From assembly GCA_013399875.1 (NCBI GenBank), contig VXAZ01018004.1, positions 376,072-440,071 of the forward strand: a DNA stretch of 64,000 bases, given 5' to 3'. The translations under genes were made by a program, and so were the position numbers. Of the stretch, positions 1 to 12,330 are shown one piece after another. The DNA comes from Gymnorhina tibicen. Lineage: Eukaryota; Chordata; Aves; Passeriformes; Artamidae. The number at the start of each line of letters is the position of its first letter. Positions within the stretch are counted from its first letter, which is position 1. The notes beneath the pieces are model-generated. The model ran no database searches. It was not told the origin of the DNA and saw only the letters and a program-made list of their open reading frames with translations.

Positions 1-1555
1 GAAAGTATTCCTGTTCCCAGAAACACTGTCATATCTAAGGATAGGATCCATCTTTTACTCAGTAATTCATCTCCCTCTTGTTCTTCAACGCCAAAGTGCA
101 CGATTATGTTTGAAATTATTCAGTTTTGTACAGCTTTGTACTCAAGCATTCATGAGGCAGAAACCTGTTTATGAGAGAACTTCAGCTGATGTACACTGAA
201 TTTGGAGGCTTTGCTAATGCTGACTTGATTAGCATGCAAATAGCTTTTGATGTCTCTGCTCAAATTAACATTCCTATCACCTTATTATCTTATCCTCAAG
301 ATAACTGTTTCTCCTGGCTAAACATCAAAACTGGATGTCAGTATTTCCCAAGATCTTAAATTTAAAAAGACAGAGCCCATATTTACCAATAATTTCTCCA
401 TTTCCATAGTGAATCCCCAGCAGATGAAGCTCCATCTGGCATAGTTATTAACTACATTTTGCCTGGTCTATAATCACAGTGAAATTCTTCTGCTCCACAG
501 AAAGGATTGCATTTCTTCATTGATACACGTCCACCATAAAGGAAAGGGTGACGCCAGTAATACTCGGTTTTCTCTCCTTTTTCTTCTGTAATTTTCTTTC
601 CCTTTGGTAGTACTCAAATGTGAGGAAAACAAATATTGCCAAGTCCAAATTTCCTGGAAGAGAGACATTTTAAATTTCATTTCACTTTTAGCCCTTTTCG
701 CTCTCTCTCTCTTGAAAAAGAATGAACCTGAAAACAAAATGCCTGCCAGACCCTCCACAGATCAGGCTTTTTGCAGCCACTACAGCTCATTTCTCCCTCT
801 CACCTGCCTCCAGTGTAGCAGCAACTGCTCTTTCTAGACAGCCTGCAAGCGTGTTTTATTTCCATGGGTACCATCTCCCCTCTGATGCTGCGGCTCCTCC
901 TGCTGACCGCAGCCTCTTTTCTCTCCCAACGCTGCAGAATTGCTCTGTCAGATACAAAGGCAGCTGGCCCTTAGAATTCAAACCTGATGAATGGTACCTT
1001 TAACGACTGACCATTACAGCCAATATTGTTACTTTTATCACAGGAAATAGAATGCATCAATCTGTATTTGTTATCACTACAGGAGAGAAACAAGAATAGC
1101 TATAGTCATTTTTTATAGGTTATTTCAGTCTATTGGTAAGATGGGCAGCATATTTTTGTATTCTATGACTCTTGCTAGCACCTTTTTAATAACCTAGGTC
1201 ACATTACTAATTTCTCTGATTTTTTGTACTGTTTCTGTATGCACTTTCTCCAGAAAGAAATATGCAAAGGCCCTTTAAAAGTAACACTTTTGATCCATAT
1301 CTTTTTAATGGGGTAATATTTCATTTGGAAACATTTAGCTTCTTCTTCCTAAGGCTTTCAGCTCATGTTCATCAGATCAATAGGAGTGGTCGTGATCATA
1401 AACTATGTATAAAGCACATTCCTACGCCACCGTGTCTGAAGCATTGTGTCGATGTACTCAAGCTAATGTTAAACTATCTATTCTAGTTTCAGTGATTTTA
1501 AAGTGACCACACATTTGTTATTTGAGTGTTTAGTGAGCTTTTAGTGCAAAGTTAT
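1..1555. other. AT-rich non-coding sequence, no gene recognised
   Basis: No exon, RNA gene or repeat family is recognised. A slightly GC-richer patch at about 740-1000 carries two overlapping short reading frames (77 and 93 codons). They have no family resemblance, no convincing splice sites and no second exon nearby, so I do not call a gene. The right edge is set by the start of an LTR. Confidence 0.6.
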
Positions 1556-2142
1556 TGCCCTGGTTTTGGCTGAAATAAAGTTAATTTTCTTCTTAGTAGC
1601 TGGTAAAGTGCTGTGTTTTAGATTTAGTATGAGAATAATGTTGATAACACACTGATGTTTTAGTTGTTGCTGAGCCATGCCTACCCTAAGTCAAGGACTT
1701 TTCAGCGTCTCATGCTCTGCCAGTGCATATCTGCAGAAGAAGCTGAGAGGGAGCATTGCCATGACAGCTGACTTGAACTGGCCAAAGGGATAATCCATGC
1801 TCTAGAACTTCATGCTCAGTATATAAACTGGGGAGATTGGGCCAGAAAGGGCCAGTAGCTGCTACAGGACGGGCTGGGAATTGGTCAGTGGGTGGTGAGC
1901 AATTGTCTTGGGCATCACTTGTCTGTCTTGATTTCTATTTCTCTCTCTCTTTCTCCTGTTCATTGCAATTAGTATTGTTGATATTAGTATTTAATATTTC
2001 TAGTTTATTTTAATTTAGTTCAGTTATTCAGCCATTCTTATCCCAACCCACGGATGTTATTTTTTTCTGATTCTTTGGAAGTGGGGGAGTGAGCAAGCAG
2101 ATGCATGGTACTTAGTTGCTGACTAGGGTTCAGCCACAGCTA
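1556..2142 (+). mobile_element. LTR of an avian ERVL-type endogenous retrovirus, solo, degraded
   Basis: About 590 bp matching the layout of a common bird ERVL-type LTR. It begins TG (1556) followed by a CTGGTTTTGGCTG stretch, has a U3 with GCCAAAGGGATAATCCAT near 1780, a TATA box (TATATAAA, 1820-1827), a body ending in 'CAACCCACG' (about 2045), and a U5 ending in a GGGTTCAGCCACAG-like terminus. No gag, pol or env sequence adjoins it, so it is a solo LTR or an isolated remnant. No clear target-site duplication is visible; the terminal bases at the right end have decayed, so that edge is uncertain by a few bases. The family assignment is from memory of avian repeats. Confidence 0.85.
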
Positions 2143-2916
2143 TCACAGATATGTCTAAACTATTCTTCCATTATAATAATCTTAGAGCTATAATTGTATC
2201 AGTGGTCTAAACATGAATGCAGAGATATGTAGCTATAAACACATTGCTATCTGATTACCCATAAATGCATCTTTTACCACAGCAAGGTAAAATAACATTC
2301 CTTACAAAGACAATGTGGGGGTTTAGGTTTGAAAATTGCACTCTACCAGCATTTGATCCCATTTGAAATGTGAGTACAGCCTGAAAAAAGAAAGTCTTTT
2401 AATGTGTATATACATTTTCAATCACTGTGTTCACTGATGTGTCGTCCAAACAGAGATGGAATCTGACAACACTTTATAAAATGAAGCTTTATTGAAGTAG
2501 TAGGGAAGATGAGCAACAACTCACCCATATGATGACTCGCTCACGACGAATAAGATGGGAGGGGCTTACTTTCTTTCCCTTTTTTTGGTTACAAGTGTAC
2601 TTTCCCTAAAATGTACTTCAGTTTTTACTTTCCCTAAAATGTACTTTAGGTTATACAAATCACGGTGGTACTTAAATCTATTAAAATTATTCTATACATG
2701 TTTTAAGTCCAAGAAGATTGAACATCCTTACTACATAATAAAGAGGAATACATGGTGGATTTCTTTCTTTGTGTACAGAACAATACCATGAACTTTGGTC
2801 TATTAGATGAGTTGAATTCAATGTTTTTCAAAGACATCAATCAAAAAAAAATCTTTAATATGCATTGATTCACAACAGAATCCCAGTGCAAAATAGAAAT
2901 GTAAGATTCTACAGAC
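2143..2916. other. AT-rich spacer between two LTRs
   Basis: No gene recognised. It contains a short direct repeat (separate entry) and an 'AAGCTTTATTGAAG' stretch near 2485-2497, whose complement holds an AATAAA-like hexamer. That could be the end of an unrecognised minus-strand LTR, but there is not enough to call one. Confidence 0.5.
2598..2646. repeat. Two direct copies of a 21-bp unit
   Basis: The unit TACTTTCCCTAAAATGTACTT occurs at 2598-2618 and again at 2626-2646, with identical bases and a 28-bp period. It is a local duplication of no evident function. Confidence 0.9.
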
Positions 2917-3510
2917 TGTGCTGGCTTTTTCTGGGCTAAAGTTAATTTTCTTCTCAGTGGTGGTTATGAGGTTGTGGCTTGGGTTTGTGCTGGACACAGG
3001 GTTGATAATAGAGGTGGTTTTGTTATTGCTGAGCAGGGCTTGCACAGAGCCAAGGCCTTTTCTGCTTTTCATATAGCAGTGCTTACAAGGAGACAGGGGA
3101 TGCATGGGAAGTTGGGAGGAGACTCAGACAGGGCAGCTGAGCCAAAATGAACTAAGGAATATTCCCATACTATATAAAATAATGCACAGCCTATAAACCT
3201 GGGGGAAGAAGGAAGACAGAGGGTGACATTTGGAGTGATGGTGTTTGTCTTCCCAAGTTGCCATTATGTGTGATGGATGCCTGCTCTCCTGGAGATGGCT
3301 GAACACCTGTCTGCCCATGGGAAGCACTGAATTAACTCCTTGTTTTGCTCAGTGTGCATGAGTTTTGCTTTGTCTATTAAACTCTCTTTATCTCAACCCA
3401 CGAGTCTTCTATCTTTTACCCTTCTGATTCTCTCTCCCCAGTCCCACTGGTGAGGGAGTTGGCAAGCAGCTGTGTGGGGCTTGGTTGATGGCTGGGGTAA
3501 AACCACAACA
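2917..3510 (+). mobile_element. Solo LTR (ERVL-like) with intact 5-bp target duplication
   Basis: The element starts TGTGCTGGC at 2917 and ends ACCACAACA at 3510, 594 bp. It is flanked on both sides by CAGAC (2912-2916 and 3511-3515), a perfect 5-bp target-site duplication. Inside are TATA-like boxes (TATATAAA at 3171-3178 and TATAAA at 3192-3197), an ATTAAA polyadenylation-type hexamer at 3376-3381, and 'CTCAACCCACGAGTCTTCT' near 3391. There is no internal retroviral sequence, so it is a solo LTR formed by recombination between two LTRs. Its architecture resembles the LTR at 1556-2142, but the sequence differs through much of U3, so it belongs to a related subfamily. Confidence 0.93.
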
Positions 3511-4498
3511 CAGACACACACAAATGCATTCATGTTTGCTGCAACTTGCATGATTCACACAGGACTGACTCGTGTTATATTTAATTTGTATTAACTTTGG
3601 ATGTAAGTGAGTACATTTCAGTATTGTGCTCATAAGAGGAATGTAGGCTCATCCCTTGGAAGAAATTAAAAGAAATTTCAAGTTTAAAATTCAAAATTCA
3701 AATTTCAGTCTATTTAAAAGAGTTCAAAGATGCATTGTGTCTAAATTAGCTACTTCTAGCAATGCAAATTAACATATTGTTTGCTATCCTTGCTGCACTC
3801 ATTCATATGTTCAAAGGACTCTATTTTTAAAGGTTTTTTTAAGAGCCGGGTGAATGCCAAAATATTCTCTTTGTGGGCAAGTAAACACTCTTAGTTCATC
3901 AGTATGTGAATGATGATCAAACCATTCTGAGTGCTCTCAGAAAATCCCTTCTCCCTAGTGACCTCTTTTACTGAACTGAAGTTTTTAAATCACATACCCC
4001 AAATGAAAATGTGAAATGAAGATTTAAATGAAAAATCAAAATACAAAATGTCTTCTTTTCCCCTTTTGCTTTTCTTTTCCCTCGCTTTTTTTTTTAATTC
4101 TTTTTGTGGAGGTTTCTTTTTTCTGTCTTGAAAAAGTTGTGTGTCTTACTTGAGATAACTTGATATATCATAGAAGCTTTTCCATCTGGAAACATTTTAC
4201 TGTTCCAAATCTCCAGACTCACATTGGTCTTAACTTTCCAGTGTATTAAAGCCATAAAGCCATTTTAACAGGCACTATAGGATTAGTTCAGTAAAGGGGG
4301 GATTCTCTGATAATGGAGAACTGCCATAGCAATGTATTTGCCTCCCCATATCTTTTTGGCAGTGAAGAGGTACACATGGAATAGATTGTAATTCTAGCTT
4401 CCTTGTTTTTCACTCATTTTTGGCTGCTAAAATTCATTTTTGGACTCACTGGCTGAGGGCAAAAACTGTAAATGCATAAGAGCCATTCTAGTTTACTA
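3511..4498. other. AT-rich non-coding sequence
   Basis: No gene or known repeat is recognised. T-rich and A-rich runs occur around 4080-4130. Confidence 0.55.
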
Positions 4499-4720
4499 TA
4501 AAATCATAGAATATGCTGAGTTGGAAGAGATTCGTCAGGATTATCAAGTCCAACTCCTGGCCATGCACAGGACATCCCAAGAATCACATTGTGGGCCTGA
4601 CAGGCTTGGTGCAGTGACCACTTCCCTGAGGACCTCCAGTGCTCAACCACCCTCTGGGTGAAAAACCTTCTCTTAATATCAAGCCTAAGCCTCCCCTGAC
4701 TCAGCTTCATTCTATAAACA
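4499..4720 (-). mobile_element. CR1 LINE, 5'-truncated 3' end
   Basis: On the plus strand this begins AAATCATAGAATATGCTGAG, the reverse complement of the CR1 3' terminus, and continues with CR1 landmarks such as 'AAGTCCAACTCCTGGCC', 'CAAGAATCACA', 'GTGACCACTTCCCTG' and 'CAACCACCCTCTGGGTGAA'. It is therefore a minus-strand CR1 3' untranslated piece. Compared with the usual order, a segment of roughly 30 bp between 'GGGCCTGA' and 'CAGGCTTGGTG' is missing, an internal deletion. No reverse-transcriptase coding region remains. Confidence 0.92.
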
Positions 4721-5400
4721 GTAGTGTTTGTGTAACCATAAAAGCAATTCAAAAAAGTGGTACCACTTGCTTTTTCTTTCCCTCTTTAATTTATTGCAAC
4801 CCTTCTTTGATGTACTCTGGAATTAAGTAAAATGCAGAAAGCAAAGATAGAATGGGGTAACAGATATGTCCTTACAGTGGCCTAAATCTTTTCAAGGCAT
4901 GGACAAAAATAAGGTGAAAGCTTTGGAGTTCCTGAGTTCTGGCTGGAACCAGACAGGTGACCTAAAGCAATGATTCTCTGATCTCTAATTCCACTACTGA
5001 AAGTATTTCTATTAAGTTTTTAATGAAATTGAAACTAAATCATTACAAGCGTAGCCAAGAATTTTTTTCTTGTAATTTGTAAATCCATATCTATTTCTTT
5101 CTCCTGTGAAGAGATAGGTGGCTAGTCTTCCTTATGAAAATTATTTGGGAGGAAATAATCTGTAAAATAATTATTTACACAGAGAATATAATCTATCATA
5201 TATTTAAAACAATCAGCTTTTTAAAGACATCTTTAAATGGAAATCTGTTAGAGAGCAACTTACTGAGCATTAAAACTCAAAATGAGCTTTCATTGCATTG
5301 TCATTACCCTGGAATGTATTGTTACTTCTTGAAAGATTTTTGGAATTTCCATATGTTCATTTATTATAACATGAAATGTTAAAAATTATGTATATATTTG

Positions 5401-5463
5401 TCTATCTACCTACCTACCTACGTATCTACCTACCTACCTACCTACCTACCTACCTACCTATCT
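5401..5463. repeat. (TACC)n tetranucleotide microsatellite
   Basis: About fifteen units of a TACC/CCTA tetranucleotide run, interrupted by CGTATC near 5421 and flanked by TATC variants. It is likely polymorphic in length. Confidence 0.95.
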
Positions 5464-6420
5464 CAGACATGATTAATTATATGGACATGGAATCACAGGT
5501 GTTACCGTTTCTTACCAACTTAAGTGTTTTCCGAGGTATTCCAACCAATTTTCCAACTTCCCTCTTGTAATGATGTCGTGCTGTACTGCTAAAGCGCAGC
5601 AGATGAGCTTTCTGCTTAACAAGTGTTTCAAGCAGGTTTATGTACCTATAAATATAGAGGGTGAAAGAAAGAGCAATAAAAGCCCCAGTCCTGCAATTAC
5701 AGCTCTGATAGCAGATTCACAGGCCTTGTCTGAGCCCATTATCTCTAAAAACCTAGAGGGCAACAAAATTCCAGCAGAAGTGGAACCTGTCCATGCAGAA
5801 CCAACCACAGGATAAAGGGTATATACATGTTTTCAAAGACATATGCCTAGAAATCTGCTCACTGAGATGCTCAGTCAAAAGAGGTATCTGCTTGTCAATT
5901 TTCTTTTGTTTTACATTCTTCCAGTAAGGGAAGCTATTGATCTGAAAGGCATGGATATTGGTGGATTCCTGGGAAAAAAGAGAAGCTTGATTTGCTTTGC
6001 TTTTGCTTTTTTTCTGAGGGATAATCACATGTTTAAACACAGGGTTTGCAGTTAATACACTTGAAAACACCATCTTCAAATTGTTTAGAAAGACAGACAT
6101 CAGTTAGGACCAGGTTTCATTCAGTGGGATTAATTTTATTATAGCAGATACTAATGAGCATGCAATATGTAGTTTTGTTGCAAAAAACTTAGATTAATAT
6201 TTTGCTGAGATATGGATATTATGCATTACAATTTGCTTCACAAATTCCAGAAATATACATAAGCTTATTCTGCAGTCCAAGGAACAAATTGATAAATATA
6301 TAAGTTTAATAAATGTGGGTACTTTTTTCCAGGAAATTGCTTTTAATAGAACGTCTTGGTATTTATTTTCTGTGTCTCTACTCCAGTTCAAATCCAACCC
6401 AAGTCAGGGGTACTTGCCTT

Positions 6421-6455
6421 CTAAATAAATTGAAAGTCATTTTCAATTTATTTGG
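6421..6455. repeat. Perfect short inverted repeat (hairpin)
   Basis: AAATAAATTGAAA (6423-6435) is followed by a 5-base loop and then its exact reverse complement (6441-6453). One wobble and one Watson-Crick pair extend the stem outward to 6421 and 6455. The stem is too short for a microRNA precursor by itself, and the flanks do not extend the pairing. Confidence 0.85.
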
Positions 6456-9400
6456 CAGCTCTGAAGGAAGTCTCGTCTCAGGAGACCAAGGGTGGAATAA
6501 GCAATGAAGATTGAACTGAACATTCACCAAAAGAAACAATTCTTCCATATTCGACTTGAACACCAATTACTTTCCTACACATTCATTATTCTGGAGTCAA
6601 TTGAATTTTAGAGCCTAACTTCTTTTTTGGTTTAGAAACTGAACTATGGTCCACTGAAGTAGTTTGTCATAGCCTTGGCATAAGATTTTTTTCGGAGCCT
6701 CATATACCCATGTAGGTGAATCATTATGGCTAGAGCATGGATTTTCAGACTGCTGACAGACATTTGATTAAATTCTTTATTGTAAACAGCTCCCAAATCT
6801 CCAAACAGTGATATTGACTGATATCAAGCCTCAGTGTGAGCCACTCAGACCAGAACCAGAGAGCAATGCAGTGATAGTAACCACGACATGCCCGAAGGCA
6901 GAATAGGGATGAGTGAGCAATAACATAATGATGTTCTTTTTCCATTTGATAGGGGCTTCTTGTGTGAACAGTCTTTAAATGTTGAGTTGTTAAAACCATT
7001 GTGCTGGAACACATCTGGCCAAATGCATTGTTTCATTAGAAAAGGTGGTGCTGATTTAGCAGATTTGATTAAACGAGTCATTGGGGTCAAGAAATATTCT
7101 GGTTGAAAATAGAGAAAGAGCAAATTAAAAAAAAATTTAAAAACCAAGCAAAAAGCAAAACAAAACCAATTTAACAAACAGTGCCCAAAATAACCAAATC
7201 CAAGAAAATATGAAAAGGGTGAGGTTTTATTCCAAATTTTTTTAAAAAATTAATTCATTAAAAATTTCTACTGCTTAAAAGTTTTGTTTGAATACAAAAT
7301 CAGAAAAATATCTGTTTCAGAACATGTTCTCCATGTTCTTCTTATTTTATTTTACTTAATTTTTCAAACTGACTACCACCATACTAATGAATTTAAAAAA
7401 CACAAGCGCTTCAACCTCTCTCTATGCCAAAGAAAAATGCTACGCTACCCCTATGTTTCTAGGGTATTTCCATGAACATGTAGTGAGTCTTGAGGTTGCT
7501 GTTAGAGAGCTGTTTGCAAGGTAGCCTAGGCAGACTGACCGAATCCAGTGTAAGGCTCCAGTGATCATGGCAAGGTTTGTTGACAGTTGATGAGGATTCT
7601 TTGGAGTTTCCTTAAAAGAAGAAATATTCTTTTTTTTGCAGACTCTGCAAATACCATATTTGGGTTTTTTTTTAATTGAAGTGGCTCGTATAACACAACA
7701 TATGGTTGAACTGCCTTTACCTGAAAGCTGGTTTTGCATGTCAGTATATCCACCTGTCTCTTTTTCTGGACTATGACAAGGACATACTGTGGTGCACACA
7801 GCTTGCTTTTCTGATGAGTACATAATCACCTTCCACAAATAAAAATTGCTTTCTTGTTTTTTTTTTAATGAAAATTCTATTGGGTTGACTCAACTGCTAC
7901 AAGATTATTTTCTTAGGAAAACCTTGTTAGTTTTTACCCTCTCAGCAATGTTAGAGTAGTTGATGCTATATCAAATTGACAGTGCTTAGAGGGAATTAAA
8001 TATTTTGAGAGTTAAGAGAACTCTGTCCAGACCAGCATAATGATTAACATCTCTCTCAACCTGATCTGTCTTCTATGGTGTTTTTTCTCGAGCTAACTTT
8101 GATACCAAGGGTAGTCCTCTGACAAGGAAGAGTTTAAATTCAGCTATGAAAATCTGTCCTTCTGTAGCCAGCTTCTCACAGTGTCAAGCATCAGCTATGG
8201 AGACAAACAGATTTTAGACATGCTTCATTCCAGTAGGGAAGATATGGAAAAAACAAGTGGAAATGTAGTGGTTAGTACTCATTTTATCACAATACTGGAG
8301 AGTTCTGAAATAGCACACTTTAGGAAAACTGGTATATTCACGTTATCCTAATTTAAATGGACATTTACATGAATAAAGATTAGGGCAATGGCACAAACAG
8401 ATTTAAATATGCCAAATATTTGATACCTCATATGTGTGAGGTAAAATTTGAAAAGAAAAGCTGACAGGTTACAAACTACCCCTATAAAAACAGAGATTGG
8501 GAGAAAAAAAAAAGCTGCCTTTGGACAGTTTCTCTGAAGTATATTTCATTAGCAGCATTTTCTTTATATAATTTTGATCACAAAATGAATGTTGAATAAA
8601 GTAGAAAAAGACTGTGTTTGTGTCCTCCTGTTGTCTGTTACAAACTGTTTTGGGAGTTTGTACTTTGCTTTTGCCTACATGTGTCTTTTGGAATGACTTT
8701 TACAGACTCTGTTTGACTGTCAGAGAGGCATGGGCAGAATTTTGAACACTGTAAATGAAATATGTTTAAAGTCTGAGAGAGAGGAAAACCATATGACTTT
8801 ATTTATTGCAGCTTTTCACTGTGCCAATCCATTAAAACATTAGATATAATAATTTTTTCTGTCTGCGGTACGTTTTAACCATGTTTACCTGTTCCCCACG
8901 GAATATATTCAACAAGTCATTAGGGAAAAAAAGTGCCAAATGTAAGATTAACTGATATTAAAATCAATAGCCAACAAGTTAGCACAAATATGTTTCTGTT
9001 TTAAATGACTACTGTATTTCTTTCCGATAAGAGGGAACTGTAGGTTAATCGGTGACAAAATAAAGGAAGAGGCAGAGGGAAGAAGAGAAGAAACAGGATA
9101 CCGTTATATTTACGAAGCCTTGAAGGGCATTCTGTTAAAAAATCACCTACTGTCTCAAAGGCTGATTTCAACCAAACACTGTCAGTGTCAGAACTGATCA
9201 TTATTTTTCCTTTTTTTATACAATTACACTTATTAATTTATGCTAATTGTGATTAAGTACATTGTAGGATCACGCTGAGTTTCGCAGCAATAGTATATAT
9301 ATTTGTCATGTGTTTTTCACCTTAGCTGTTTTTCCAGCAAGATATGTGCAAGTTTTTTCACCTCAGAAACTGGGATTCAAAGCAAACCCTTCAGGGTATA

Positions 9401-9990
9401 CCTTGAATGGCTTCTGGCATCATGCATAGCTTTTTCTTTTTAAGTGAAGGAAAAAGTGAGGGTCTGATACATGTTCTCAAACACTTCTAAGATATGGAAT
9501 TTAATATGAAGTAAACAATTGAAATTAATGTTAATTTTTATTCTGTTTGGGAAGAACATAGTGTAAATCCGCACCATTTTGTGCCGTGGAACAGACTAGT
9601 TTAACGCGGTTCAGCCGGTGTCTCACAAACAGGAAAATTGTGAAATTACTGGGGGAAGGGTTAAAGTGGATTGTGTCCTACTTGTATTTCTAGATCTATG
9701 TTTGTCTACTGAAAGTCAATAAAAAATAGGGCTTATTTTAATTCTTCAGAGGCTAGATTTTTCTCAATGTGTTCCTGGGAAAAGTAGCTCTGATGTGCAG
9801 TCATTTTTCAAAGCTATTAGGAAATATTTTAGAAAACCAGCATCAGCAGGAAGACTGTTCTGAAAGATGACTACTTGGCTGTAATTAGCTGTAATAAGCA
9901 GTACTTATACAAAAATTTTATATTTCTCAGGGTTCAGCATGACCTCTGAAACTTGACCAAGGATGCTTTCAAGGGCTAAGCAAAATGCCT

Positions 9991-10008
9991 GGGGTAGGGG
10001 GGGGAGGG
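9991..10008 (+). repeat. G-rich tract with quadruplex-type pattern
   Basis: The sequence reads four Gs, TA, eight Gs, A, three Gs. It can be divided into four runs of three or more Gs with short loops, so it fits a G-quadruplex motif. It is the most G-dense spot outside transposons in this part of the window. Formation is inferred from pattern only. Confidence 0.6.
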
Positions 10009-10011
10009 TGG

Positions 10012-12084
10012 AGCAATTATTCCCTTTCTATTTTAGCCTTATTCATCTCTGCCTTCCAAGAAGGAATAATATATTTTTAAAAAAATACCTACACAGGCAT
10101 AGATGCATAAATATAAATGTTTATAAGTACCTTTACTTTGGCAAAATTCACTTGCATGACATATCTTTCTCAAAGAATCACTGTCACGTCCTCTGCAGTG
10201 TCAAATCTGTTGACAGCAAACATCATCATGACTGTAATTTTTGAGTCATTCTGCCAGCTCCTGTCTGGTAAAAGAAAACTGTCCTTGAACACTGAATATT
10301 TTTTCCTACCACAAAGTGGCCAGCAACCCTCTCCTCAGCATAGGATCCCCAAGATATGAGGAAATGAAGCTTTCTTTTTCTATGACAAGATAAACTATTC
10401 TCTTTTCAACCACAGCAATCTTCACATAATTCAATATACCAATCATGTCTGATCTGGCTATTTTACAACCCAGATTGGACTGGGTTTCCTACAGTTGTAC
10501 TGATTCGATGCAGCACTGACTGCTATGCTGTTGAGGAAAAATAGCATTGACCTGAAGAAAAATACAGGGCATTCAAAATAGTTTTGTTGATTTCAAATGC
10601 TGTTGAATGTAAGGTTTTACTCACTGCACTTAGAGGTCCTAAAGGAAAGTCTTACCTTCCAAGGCTTGGTAGCACATGAAAAACATGCAACACAAATATG
10701 CCTTCTAATTACTATTTCATGATTTTATTTCCATGTTCATTGCTGTGCATTCATGGAGTAGGAAAGAAAATATAGCTCAAAATTGTTTCCACTATACATG
10801 CATACAAAGTTTTATTTTTCTTCAGGCAGAACTCATCTTCTGGGCAAACAATCTCAACCCACCTGAAAGCATAACACTGATGGATTCTATAAAGTTTCCC
10901 AATTCTGTCACATAGATGTCATTAAAGACAAGGCTGATCATAGGAACTATATACTTTTGGCCTCTGCTACTCTTTAAAACATTACCAAAAACATTCTCAA
11001 TATAGATTAAGTATAACCCAAAGTTACTATTATTTTGACATCTTCTCCAGTGATTAAACCACGTTAAAAAAATACAAGCATAAGCACCTGCTATATCCTC
11101 TAAACTACTGAATTGTGTGTTTGTTTATTTGTTGTTTTTAAAATTTGGTCCATAATGGCTCCAATTTGGTTTGGTTTAGTTTTTTGGATTCTAACCTGAG
11201 CCTCTAAAGATATAATCTGATTCAAACAGAAATGCCTTTATGTGTGGAGCACAATTTTAAAAGGTTAGTAGCTGTTTGTACATTGGTAGTTTAGGAATAC
11301 ACACTATCTTAGCCAAGCAGCAGCTGTTTTTCAAGGATCACTGAGAATATCAATCTGTGCTGAATGGGAAGGTTATTTTCTGACATTGTTCAATAGCAGC
11401 AGTGCCAAAGGAAAAAAAAAAAGAAAAAGAAAAAAAAAAGAAGGAAAAAAGGAAAGAAAATTTGCTGATCCATAACTTTTGGTTGAAATGGCTACTGTCT
11501 ATCTAGAGATTCTTCTAGGAATTTTTCTTTGACTAAAGTAGGGAGCAAATTTAATTCCTATGATTAAAGCCCAGAAGACAAAGCATGTTGACCATATGCT
11601 CCTTCTCTACCCCTTCATTGCGTCCAAGAATTTCTGCTCTGGTGATATCCATTGGAGAGAAAGGAAAGTAAACAGAAAGAAATCAATGGGTAGGGGTGAA
11701 ATACTGCTTTCCATATGTTCTTTCATTACATTTGGAGGCAATTCTATTAAAAAAGAAAGTATATCAAAAAGTATTTTAAAAAATTGTAATTGTCTTAATG
11801 TGTGAAAGTCTGGGCAGGTATTTATATGCCTTCCTATAGGAAGCAAGAGTTTTAGAGGAACAAAGAACTGAGAGTCTGGAACAGAAAGAAAACAGATCAG
11901 AGACTTTTTTAGAGGGCGTCTTGAGCTCTGAAGAGTGACTGGTATTGAGTTTCCTTTGAACTACAAGACAGTCAAGTCTGCTAATATTTCCCTATTTCAA
12001 TAAACTGCTAGTTATAAGTAGTAAGCTTATTGTAACCTGAGAAAAAGCACAAGAAATGTTTAGGAATATTGCAGCATTTAGCTA
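10012..12084. other. AT-rich non-coding sequence
   Basis: No gene or repeat family is recognised apart from the purine-rich run at 11408-11460. Short frames at 9963-10359 (plus) and 11560-11846 (both strands) look fortuitous. Confidence 0.55.
11408..11460 (+). repeat. A/G purine-rich low-complexity run
   Basis: An almost uninterrupted run of A with scattered single or double G, about 50 bases. Simple sequence. Confidence 0.9.
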
Positions 12085-12330
12085 CAGCTGCTGGTGGGAA
12101 TGCAGCAAGTGCTGAGCAGATAGTGAAGGAGAGCACAGACTGGGACGAGGATCAGGTCATGGGAGGTCTGGTGCAGAGAGCAGAAGAGAGGCACACAGGG
12201 GAAGCAGGGGGGAAGCAGGGGTAAGCACCTTCTGTCCCAGCAGTGCTGTCAGTCTAGATCAGGTGTTGTGGCCTTGAAGGACTGTACAGTCCCTGTCTGA
12301 GGGGGTATCACTGCGAGGTGAGGAAGCAGC
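12085..12330. other. GC-richer block of unknown origin
   Basis: This block is distinctly richer in G than its neighbours and contains a short tandem of GGGGAAGCAG units near 12198-12220. It has no long reading frame and matches no repeat I recognise. It may be an old transposon remnant or a small regulatory region. Confidence 0.35.

Larger units (their letters stand above)
4721..9990. other. AT-rich non-coding sequence with microsatellite and hairpin
   Basis: No coding exon is recognised. Reading frames at 5570-5815 and 5753-6100 and a 132-codon frame at 7440-7838 (minus) have no identifiable domain and unremarkable composition. The simple repeat at 5401-5463 and the hairpin at 6421-6455 are listed separately. 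The rest is unassigned. Confidence 0.55.

Noticed and set aside
722..1003. 93-codon plus-strand frame in a GC-richer patch
   Set aside because: No domain, no family resemblance, overlaps another frame of similar length, and there is no second exon or promoter-like context.
1556..3510. One provirus with two LTRs
   Set aside because: The two LTRs differ in sequence, the spacer is not retroviral, and the second has its own target duplication.
5401..5463. CRISPR-like regular repetition
   Set aside because: It is a plain tetranucleotide microsatellite without spacers, in a vertebrate sequence.
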